From assembly GCF_003144035.1 (NCBI RefSeq), contig NZ_QFWT01000002.1:1-64000 (forward strand): a stretch of DNA of 64,000 nt, given 5' to 3'. Position numbers and translations under genes: made by a program. Of this stretch, positions 57,501 to 64,000 are shown piece by piece; within the stretch, counting starts at the first letter, position 1; every line of letters begins with the position of its first letter. Source of the stretch: Vibrio albus. GTDB lineage: Bacteria > Pseudomonadota > Gammaproteobacteria > Enterobacterales > Vibrionaceae. The notes beneath the pieces were generated by a model. That model ran no database searches and had not been told where the DNA came from. It saw only the letters and a program-made list of their open reading frames with translations.

Positions 57501-57516
57501 TGGCACGCTAATTGGA
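57501..57516 (+). promoter_or_regulatory. Sigma-54-like promoter of the nitrate-type importer
   Basis: TGGCAC-N5-TTGGA, with GG doublets 12 bp apart; the -12 element is TTGGA instead of TTGCA. The predicted start near 57527 precedes the ANTAR leader. Confidence 0.6.
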
Positions 57517-57582
57517 TTACTTATACTGAAAACAGGACATCTGGAACAGTAACCCTGACACAGATAGTCAATGGCTACATTC

Positions 57583-57666
57583 GGTTATCAACGGCGGTAA
57601 TCAGAAAAATAGCAACAAAGAACAGCAATGGCGCTGCGACTCTTACGAGTCGTGGCGCTTTTTTTT
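57583..57666 (+). promoter_or_regulatory. ANTAR antitermination leader (P1, P2 and terminator)
   Basis: P1 is GGTTATC-AACGGC-GGTAATC (57583-57602). P2 is CAGC-AATGGC-GCTG (57623-57636). Both hexaloops have A1 and G4, the ANTAR signature. P2 shares bases with the 5' arm of a 12-bp terminator, GCGCTGCGACTC/GAGTCGTGGCGC (57631-57658, two G-U pairs) with T8. Binding of NasT to P1-P2 would block the terminator and let transcription reach the transporter genes. Confidence 0.88.
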
Positions 57667-57681
57667 ACCAGGAGTAAGTCA

Positions 57682-59055
57682 ATGAAATGGACATCAAAGC
57701 TTAAAGCATCAACATTGTCGGCCACTCTGTGTTTAAGCCTGTATGGGGCAAACGCAGCAGCTGAAATCGGCGAACCGGAAATAGAAGATCTTAAATTCGG
57801 TTTTATCAAACTCACGGATATGGCCCCGCTGGCCGTCGCGTATGAGAAACACTTTTTCGAAGATGAAGGCCTGTATGTGACACTCGAATCTCAGGCAAAC
57901 TGGAAGGTATTACTGGATAGGGTAATTGATGGCGAACTGGACGGCGCGCATATGCTGGCCGGACAACCACTGGGTGCCACCATCGGTATCGGTACACAAG
58001 CTGAGGTTATCACCGCTTTCAGTATGGATCTCAACGGAAATGCCATTACTGTCTCCAACGACACCTGGGAGAAAATGAAACCTTATGTAGAAAAACAGGC
58101 TGACGGAAAACCGGTCCACCCAATAAAAGCGGATGCATTGAAACCTGTTATTAAGGGCTATCAGGATGAAGGTAAGCCATTCAACATGGGCATGGTTTTC
58201 CCGGTTTCGACCCACAACTACGAACTTCGTTACTGGCTGGCCGCCGGTGGTATTCATCCGGGTTATTACGCACCTGAGTCAGGTGATAACAGCGGGCAGG
58301 TTAATGCCGATGTACTATTGAGTGTCACCCCACCGCCTCAGATGCCATCTACCATGGAAGCTGGGACCATTCAGGGCTACTGCGTGGGCGAACCCTGGAA
58401 CCAGCAGGCCGTGTTTAAAGGGCTGGGCGCACCAGTGGTCACCGACTATGAAATCTGGAAAAACAATCCGGAAAAGGTATTTGGTGTTTCAAAAGAATGG
58501 GCGGAAAAATACCCGAACACACATATCCGGGTCGTTAAGGCTTTGATACGAGCCGCTCACTGGCTGGATGAGAACAACAACGCCAACCGTCAGGAAGCCG
58601 TGAAGTTACTGTCAAAAAGTCAGTACGTCGGTGCCGACGCCGAGGTCATCGCGAACTCGATGACCGGTACCTTCGAATATGAAAAAGGCGATAAGCGTGA
58701 CGTTCCGGACTTCAATGTATTTTTCCGTCATAACGCCACCTACCCCTACTACAGTGACGCTATCTGGTACCTGACTCAAATGCGCCGCTGGGGACAGGTT
58801 GCTGAAGCCAAACCGGATGACTGGTATATGGATATAGCTAAAAAAGTCTATCGCCCGGACATTTATCAACAGGCAGCAGAAGCTCTGATTGACGACGGTA
58901 TTCTGACCGACAAAGACTTCCCGAATTTCGGTCAGGAAGACGGATTCAGAGCTCCCCAGACTCACTTCATCGATAACGTCGTCTATGACGGTCACAAGCC
59001 TAACGACTATCTGAAGAAGTTCAGTATTGGCCTGAAAGATAACGAAAAAGTGTAG
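57682..59055 (+). CDS. nrtA: Nitrate/nitrite-type ABC importer, substrate-binding protein, 457 aa
   Basis: This is a CmpA/NrtA-family binding protein. The start at 57682 ([10 protein letters not shown]) gives a signal peptide ending GANAAAE; the frame extends upstream into the terminator and is rejected there. Family features are [41 protein letters not shown] and [21 protein letters not shown] lies 8 nt upstream. It heads an nrtA-nrtB-ATPase operon. Nitrate, nitrite or a related anion is expected, not shown. Confidence 0.88.
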   Translation: MKWTSKLKASTLSATLCLSLYGANAAAEIGEPEIEDLKFGFIKLTDMAPLAVAYEKHFFEDEGLYVTLESQANWKVLLDRVIDGELDGAHMLAGQPLGATIGIGTQAEVITAFSMDLNGNAITVSNDTWEKMKPYVEKQADGKPVHPIKADALKPVIKGYQDEGKPFNMGMVFPVSTHNYELRYWLAAGGIHPGYYAPESGDNSGQVNADVLLSVTPPPQMPSTMEAGTIQGYCVGEPWNQQAVFKGLGAPVVTDYEIWKNNPEKVFGVSKEWAEKYPNTHIRVVKALIRAAHWLDENNNANRQEAVKLLSKSQYVGADAEVIANSMTGTFEYEKGDKRDVPDFNVFFRHNATYPYYSDAIWYLTQMRRWGQVAEAKPDDWYMDIAKKVYRPDIYQQAAEALIDDGILTDKDFPNFGQEDGFRAPQTHFIDNVVYDGHKPNDYLKKFSIGLKDNEKV

Positions 59056-59063
59056 GAGTCTGT

Positions 59064-60032
59064 ATGTCTGGTAACGTTATTTCACTACTGCCGAGCCGTA
59101 CTGTGATCACCAACAAAAGTAAACTTATTTTACTGCCGCTCATTGGTATTCTGGTATTTTTACTGCTCTGGAACATCGCTGCACGTCAGGTAGATACCTC
59201 TCTGGGCTCCCTTCCGGGGCCCGTGCAGACTTTTCAGCAATTCAACAACTTAGTCAGTGAACATTGGGAGGAGCGGGATAAAGAAAAAGCCTTTATCCAG
59301 AGACAAGAAAAACGCAATGCGGCCAAACTGGCTAAAAACCCGGATGCGAAGGTCAGAATCCGTCCGTATACCGGCAAGCCAACCTTTTTTGACCAGATTG
59401 GTACCAGCTTAATCACGGTCGCCAGCGGATTTATTCTGGCTTCTCTGCTGGCTATCCCTCTGGGTATTGTTCTGGGGCTGAATCAGGATGCCTACCGGGC
59501 ATTTAATCCGGTCATTCAGTTGCTAAAACCCGTCTCACCACTCGCCTGGCTGCCTATCGTCACTATGGTGGTGAGTGCAACCTATGTCAGCAGTGATCCT
59601 CTGTTTGCGAAATCATTCGTTAATTCACTGCTTACCGTCGCACTTTGCAGCCTGTGGCCAACGTTGATCAACACTGCTGTCGGCGTCACCAGTGTAGACA
59701 AGGACCTGCTTAATGTCAGTAAGGTGCTGCAACTCTCTTGGTACCAGCATATCCGCACCATCGTTCTGCCATCGGCTATTCCGATGATCTTTACCGGTTT
59801 GCGCCTCTCGCTGGGTATTGCCTGGATGGTACTGATTGCCGCGGAAATGCTGGCTCAAAATCCGGGACTGGGTAAGTTTGTCTGGGATGAATTCCAGAAT
59901 GGCAGCTCAGACTCGCTTGGCCGTATTATGGTCGCCGTAATTACCATCGGTTTTATCGGACTGCTACTCGACCGTGGCATGTTACAGCTACAGAAGTGGC
60001 TATCGTGGGACAAACAACAGGAACTGAGATAA
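59064..60032 (+). CDS. nrtB: Nitrate-type ABC importer permease, 322 aa
   Basis: It has an N-terminal membrane segment, a charged extension of about 60 residues, then five more helices. The coupling loop (VGVTSVDKDLLNVSKVLQLSWYQHIRTIVLPSAIPMIFTGL) is the EAA-type motif. It begins 8 bp after nrtA. It belongs to the SsuC/TauC/NrtB permease group, and context favours nitrate. Confidence 0.9.
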   Translation: MSGNVISLLPSRTVITNKSKLILLPLIGILVFLLLWNIAARQVDTSLGSLPGPVQTFQQFNNLVSEHWEERDKEKAFIQRQEKRNAAKLAKNPDAKVRIRPYTGKPTFFDQIGTSLITVASGFILASLLAIPLGIVLGLNQDAYRAFNPVIQLLKPVSPLAWLPIVTMVVSATYVSSDPLFAKSFVNSLLTVALCSLWPTLINTAVGVTSVDKDLLNVSKVLQLSWYQHIRTIVLPSAIPMIFTGLRLSLGIAWMVLIAAEMLAQNPGLGKFVWDEFQNGSSDSLGRIMVAVITIGFIGLLLDRGMLQLQKWLSWDKQQELR

Positions 60033-60044
60033 AAGGAGCGCATT

Positions 60045-60890
60045 ATGTCTAACGCATTACTTGATTTAACCCAACTGGGTATGCGCTTTCCCACCCCTGA
60101 CGGTGAGTTTATTGCGCTGAAAAACGTTAATCTTCGGATCAATAAAGGAGAATTTGTGTCTCTGATCGGCCATTCCGGCTGCGGAAAATCAACCGTACTG
60201 AATTTGGTCGCCGGACTGCACCAGGCGACAGATGGCGGAGTCATTGTCGACGGCAGAGAGATCAGCGGCCCCGGACCAGAACGAGCGGTTGTATTTCAGA
60301 ATCATTCTCTGCTGCCCTGGCTGACTGTGTATCAGAACGTTGAACTGGCCGTCAAACAGATTGCGGGCAATCAGGGCAAAACCTGGATTCGGGAACAGGT
60401 AGAGCATTACCTTGAACTGATCCAGATGCAGCATGCCGCTGATAAAAAACCAGGAGAGATTTCCGGCGGGATGAAACAACGGGTGGGCATTGCCAGGGCT
60501 CTGGCCCTGCAGCCCAAAGTATTACTTATGGACGAGCCTTTTGGTGCACTGGATGCTCTGACAAGAGCGCACCTGCAGGACTCATTGATGCGTATCCAGG
60601 CTGAACTGAATAATACCGTCATAATGATCACCCACGATGTTGATGAAGCGGTACTGCTCTCTGACAAAATCGTTATGATGACCAACGGTCCTGCAGCCAC
60701 GATCGGTGAAGTGCTGGATATCGACCTTCCCCGGCCAAGAGATCGCGTCGCACTCGCGGATAACAGCCAGTACCAGAAATACCGCCAGTCAGTCCTGCGT
60801 TTTCTGTATGAGAAGCAGTCAAAACACAGTACTGTCAGTACCGACAAGAACCGCTCTGCAGCCAGCGCACCAGAAGCGAAACGAGCCTGA
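60045..60890 (+). CDS. nrtD: Nitrate-type ABC importer ATPase, 281 aa
   Basis: Walker A is GHSGCGKSTVLN, signature EISGGMKQRVGIARA, Walker B VLLMDEPFGALDALTRAHLQ and the switch ITHDVDEAVLLSD. The single-domain form resembles NrtD/NasD rather than the NrtC fusion with a binding domain. It begins 12 bp after nrtB. No assimilatory nitrate or nitrite reductase gene follows; the next feature is a tRNA. Confidence 0.9.
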   Translation: MSNALLDLTQLGMRFPTPDGEFIALKNVNLRINKGEFVSLIGHSGCGKSTVLNLVAGLHQATDGGVIVDGREISGPGPERAVVFQNHSLLPWLTVYQNVELAVKQIAGNQGKTWIREQVEHYLELIQMQHAADKKPGEISGGMKQRVGIARALALQPKVLLMDEPFGALDALTRAHLQDSLMRIQAELNNTVIMITHDVDEAVLLSDKIVMMTNGPAATIGEVLDIDLPRPRDRVALADNSQYQKYRQSVLRFLYEKQSKHSTVSTDKNRSAASAPEAKRA

Positions 60891-60994
60891 GGAAAAAGAC
60901 GCCCGGATATTTTTTCACCGGTCAGGAAAAAATATTTTATTTCGGGTAGATTTTGGAAAAACACGGTGTTAGTATGCTCGCCACTTAATGCAAT

Positions 60995-61070
60995 TCCCCC
61001 TTAGTTCAGTTGGTAGAACGGCGGACTGTTAATCCGTATGTCGCAGGTTCGAGTCCCGCAGGGGGAGCCA
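60995..61070 (+). tRNA. tRNA-Asn(GTT)
   Basis: 76 nt with encoded GCCA end. Acceptor TCCCCCT pairs with AGGGGGA, anticodon loop CTGTTAA carries GTT, and T arm is GCAGGTTCGAGTCCCGC. TAGTAT about 25 bp upstream could be its -10 element. Confidence 0.97.
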
Positions 61071-61078
61071 TATTCTGA

Positions 61079-61105
61079 AGCCACGTTTCACGACGTGGCT
61101 TTTTT
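61079..61105 (+). terminator. Rho-independent terminator of tRNA-Asn
   Basis: AGCCACGT (61079-61086) pairs with ACGTGGCT (61093-61100) and is followed by T5. Confidence 0.9.
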
Positions 61106-61218
61106 GATCCTACACTTTAGTTAGACTCTATAACTGAAAACCCTATAGATGATAAGTTGTTATTCGTGCTTTAAACCACGATAATGGTTCAGATAATTTT
61201 TATATAAGCTAACTGGCA

Positions 61219-61800
61219 ATGACTGAGTATCTTCTTCTGTTAATCGGCACGGTACTGGTTAACAACTTCGTTCTGGTAAAATTCTTGGGCTTATGTCCCT
61301 TTATGGGTGTTTCCAAAAAACTGGAAACGGCCGTCGGGATGGGCCTGGCAACCACATTTGTACTGACCCTTGCGTCGGTATCCGCCTATCTGGTTGAAAC
61401 TTATCTGCTTGCACCACTAGGTATTCAATACCTGCGAACCATGAGTTTTATTCTGGTTATCGCAGTTGTGGTTCAGTTTACGGAAATGGTGGTGCATAAA
61501 ACCAGCCCTACCCTTTACCGCCTGCTGGGTATTTTCCTGCCCCTGATTACCACCAACTGTGCGGTACTGGGTGTCGCCCTGCTGAACGTAAACGAAAACC
61601 ACAATTTTATTGAATCCATCGTGTATGGCTTTGGCGCAGCAGTCGGCTTTTCTCTGGTTCTGATACTGTTTGCCGCTATCCGGGAACGCATTGCCGCTGC
61701 AGATATACCGGGGCCATTTCAGGGAGCCTCGATTGCAATGATTACGGCCGGCCTGATGTCGCTTGCCTTTATGGGTTTTACGGGACTGGTGAAACTATAA
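61219..61800 (+). CDS. rsxA: Rnf-type electron transport complex subunit RsxA, 193 aa
   Basis: RsxA is a six-helix inner-membrane subunit of the ion-pumping electron transport complex. It starts [36 protein letters not shown], contains the conserved LGLCPF and TTNCAVLG cysteine motifs, and has normal length. It overlaps rsxB by one base. Confidence 0.97.
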   Translation: MTEYLLLLIGTVLVNNFVLVKFLGLCPFMGVSKKLETAVGMGLATTFVLTLASVSAYLVETYLLAPLGIQYLRTMSFILVIAVVVQFTEMVVHKTSPTLYRLLGIFLPLITTNCAVLGVALLNVNENHNFIESIVYGFGAAVGFSLVLILFAAIRERIAAADIPGPFQGASIAMITAGLMSLAFMGFTGLVKL

Positions 61801-62384
61801 TGCTGACGATACTTATCGCAATCGCTGTCATCGTCTGCCTGGCGGCCGTATTCGGTGCTATTCTGGGTTTCGCTTCTATCCGCTTTAAAGTCGAATCTGA
61901 CCCTATCGTTGAACAAATTGACGCCATCCTGCCTCAGACGCAGTGCGGCCAGTGCGGTTATCCGGGCTGTAAGCCTTACGCCGAGGCAGTCGCTAATGGT
62001 GACGCCATCAATAAGTGCGCCCCGGGTGGCCAGGCTACTGTCGATAAAATAGCGGAATTGATGGGCGTGGAACCGGAAGCACCGGCACACGAAGAAGAGC
62101 AGGACAAACTGGTGGCTTTTATCCATGAAGACATGTGTATCGGTTGCACCAAATGCATTCAGGCCTGCCCTGTCGACGCCATTGCCGGTGGCACCAAATC
62201 TCTGCATACGGTCATCAAAGACGAGTGTACCGGGTGTAAGCTCTGTGTTGACCCGTGTCCGACAGATTGTATAGAGATGATCCCGGTGCCTACCACGACA
62301 GATAACTGGAAGTGGCAGTTGAATAGTATTCCCATTCTCGATGTCACCAACACCCCCAACCAGAACACCATGAGTAAAGGATAA
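61800..62384 (+). CDS. rsxB: Rnf-type electron transport complex iron-sulfur protein RsxB, 194 aa
   Basis: An N-terminal membrane anchor precedes the cluster-binding set [19 protein letters not shown]...CAPGG and two ferredoxin-type [4Fe-4S] motifs, [16 protein letters not shown] and [16 protein letters not shown]. It passes electrons between subunits on the cytoplasmic side. It lies between rsxA and rsxC. Confidence 0.97.
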   Translation: MLTILIAIAVIVCLAAVFGAILGFASIRFKVESDPIVEQIDAILPQTQCGQCGYPGCKPYAEAVANGDAINKCAPGGQATVDKIAELMGVEPEAPAHEEEQDKLVAFIHEDMCIGCTKCIQACPVDAIAGGTKSLHTVIKDECTGCKLCVDPCPTDCIEMIPVPTTTDNWKWQLNSIPILDVTNTPNQNTMSKG

Positions 62385-62386
62385 GT

Positions 62387-64000
62387 ATGCTGTCACTGAT
62401 CGAAAAAATCCGCCATGGCTACATCTGGGACTTTCATGGTGGTACCCATCCTGCGGAAAATAAACAGCAATCGGTGCAGCTTCCTGTCACCGAAGCCACC
62501 ATGCCGGATGAACTGGTGCTTCCGCTTAAACAACATATCGGTAAACCGGGTGAACTGACCGTACAGGTTGGTGACCGGGTACTGAAAGGGCAAGCCCTGA
62601 CCTCATATATTAATACCTTTATGCTACCGGTCCATGCCCCGACCTCAGGTGTCATCACGTCGATCGAGCCCAAAATGATGGCCCACCCGTCAGGTCTTAG
62701 CGAGATGAGCATTATTCTCCGGCCGGACGGTGAAGATAAGTGGATCGATAAAACCACCTACCCTGAATTCCGCAGCGAGTCCCCGGAAGAACTCATTGAG
62801 GTAATCCGCAATGCTGGTATCTCCGGAATGGGCGGTGCCGGTTTTCCAACAGCGAAAAAAATCCACTCCGGGCTGGGAAAAACTGACATTCTGATCATTA
62901 ATGCGGCAGAGTGTGAACCGTATATTACTGCCGATGATATGCTGATGCGGGAGAAAGCACCCGAAATCATTCAGGGTATTGAAATACTTCAGCACATTCT
63001 CAGGCCCAAACTGGTCATCATCGGCATTGAGGATAATAAGCCTGAAGCTATTACGGCTCTGGAGCAGGCAGCCATCAACCATGACTTGGTCATCCGGGTG
63101 GTGCCGACGAAATACCCGTCCGGTGGTGAAAAGCAGCTGATCAAAATCCTGACTAATCAAGAGGTTCCCAAAGGTGGGATCCCGGCTGATATCAATACAC
63201 TGGTACAGAATGTCACCTCAGTGTATGCCATTAAACGCGCCATTATTGACGGTGAGCCTCTTACTGAACGTATCGTAACGTTAACCGGTAATGCCTTCCG
63301 GTACCCGAGAAATGTCCTTGTCAAACTGGGTACCCCGGTTCAGGCACTTTTAGATGAGTTTGGTTATCAGGCTGAGAAGAAACATCCCCGCCTGATCATG
63401 GGGGGGCCAATGATGGGCTTTACCCTGCCGAGTGCTCAGGTACCGATAACCAAAACAGCCAACTGTATCCTGGCCCCGGGTGCCAAAGAGATACCACCAC
63501 CATCACCGGAATTAGCGTGTATTCGATGCAGTCAATGTGCGGATGCCTGCCCGGTTACTCTCTTGCCTCAGCAACTTCAGTGGTACGCAAAAGATCAGGA
63601 TTACGATAAGTGTGAAGAGCTGAACCTGTTTGATTGCATGGAGTGCGGTGTCTGCGCTTACGTATGCCCGAGTGAAATACCTCTGGTACATTACTACCGT
63701 AAAGCCAAAGCCGAGATCAGAGAAAAAAGAGAAGAAGCGCGTGCGGCTGAACGGGCAAAACAACGCTTTGAAGAAAAGCAAGCCCGTATGGAAAGAGATA
63801 AAGCCGAACGGGAACAACGCAGCAAACGGGCAGCAGAAGAGCGGCGTAAAGAAATGCAACAATCGCAGGACGGAGACGCGATTGCGGCTGCGATTGCCCG
63901 GGTAAAAGCGAAACAGGCCTCTCCGGCGGCTGAAGCCGGGCCGAAACCAGCCGTTGCTGCCGCCATTGCCAGAGCAAAAGCCAAACAGGCCGAAGCAGCC
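62387..64000 (+). CDS. rsxC: Rnf-type electron transport complex subunit RsxC, partial (cut by window end)
   Basis: The frame opens at ATG 62387, two bases after rsxB, and has no stop before base 64000 (538 codons visible). It has the quinone/NADH-binding-type GMGGAGFPTAKK segment, ISAAECEPYITADD-like INAAECEPYITADD, GGEKQLIK and two [4Fe-4S] motifs, CIRCSQCADACP and CMECGVCAYVCP. A lysine/glutamate coiled-coil then leads into Ala-rich units (AAIARVKAKQA, AAIARAKAKQA), the beginning of the repeat tail typical of gammaproteobacterial RsxC. Confidence 0.95.
   Translation, partial: MLSLIEKIRHGYIWDFHGGTHPAENKQQSVQLPVTEATMPDELVLPLKQHIGKPGELTVQVGDRVLKGQALTSYINTFMLPVHAPTSGVITSIEPKMMAHPSGLSEMSIILRPDGEDKWIDKTTYPEFRSESPEELIEVIRNAGISGMGGAGFPTAKKIHSGLGKTDILIINAAECEPYITADDMLMREKAPEIIQGIEILQHILRPKLVIIGIEDNKPEAITALEQAAINHDLVIRVVPTKYPSGGEKQLIKILTNQEVPKGGIPADINTLVQNVTSVYAIKRAIIDGEPLTERIVTLTGNAFRYPRNVLVKLGTPVQALLDEFGYQAEKKHPRLIMGGPMMGFTLPSAQVPITKTANCILAPGAKEIPPPSPELACIRCSQCADACPVTLLPQQLQWYAKDQDYDKCEELNLFDCMECGVCAYVCPSEIPLVHYYRKAKAEIREKREEARAAERAKQRFEEKQARMERDKAEREQRSKRAAEERRKEMQQSQDGDAIAAAIARVKAKQASPAAEAGPKPAVAAAIARAKAKQAEAA

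Overview
The window looks like a chromosomal segment of a Vibrio-type gammaproteobacterium. The evidence is an adjacent luxU-luxO pair with a divergent Qrr sRNA under a sigma-54 promoter, uvrB-ybhK-moaABCDE synteny, the ffs-atl-ybaY-tesB order, tandem tRNA-Tyr genes and an rsxABC cluster.

Bases 1-27201 are accessory DNA. The core is a type I-F3 CRISPR-associated Tn7-like transposon (CAST): tnsA-tnsB-tnsC at its right end, an Xre-type regulator, cargo genes, then tniQ-cas8/5-cas7-cas6 and a very short CRISPR array, all on the minus strand except xre. There is no cas1, cas2 or cas3. The right end lies about 25 bp past the 3' end of ffs (SRP RNA). The last guide of the array is 20 nt long, sits before a degenerate repeat and matches ffs at 16 of 20 positions, so it is very probably the homing guide. 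Three copies of one palindrome (ACTTAG-N5-CTAAGT) lie upstream of tniQ and in the xre divergent region, suggesting Xre control of targeting. Cargo is a type I restriction-modification operon carrying two extra genes (PD-(D/E)XK nuclease, DUF3644) and a helicase/winged-helix pair. Bases 1-7400 hold an ISAs1 remnant, small hypothetical genes, an orphan Flp-like pilin, a group II intron interrupted by an IS1111-type element, and an unknown zinc-ribbon protein. No left transposon end was found, so the element probably extends beyond base 1.

Bases 27226-46400 are chromosome: ffs, a membrane protein, atl, ybaY, tesB, L-cysteine desulfidase with its Lrp-type regulator, a MATE exporter, an RND efflux pair, four tandem tRNA-Tyr genes, guanine deaminase and the oppABCDF peptide importer.

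Bases 46400-55000 carry moaABCDE with a Moco riboswitch, ybhK, luxU-luxO, qrr and uvrB. Bases 55400-60900 form a nitrogen-assimilation block: a TrpD-like glycosyltransferase, a NasT-like ANTAR antiterminator and a nitrate-type ABC importer. It has sigma-54-like promoters and ANTAR-type hairpin/terminator leaders. The window ends with tRNA-Asn and rsxA, rsxB and a partial rsxC.
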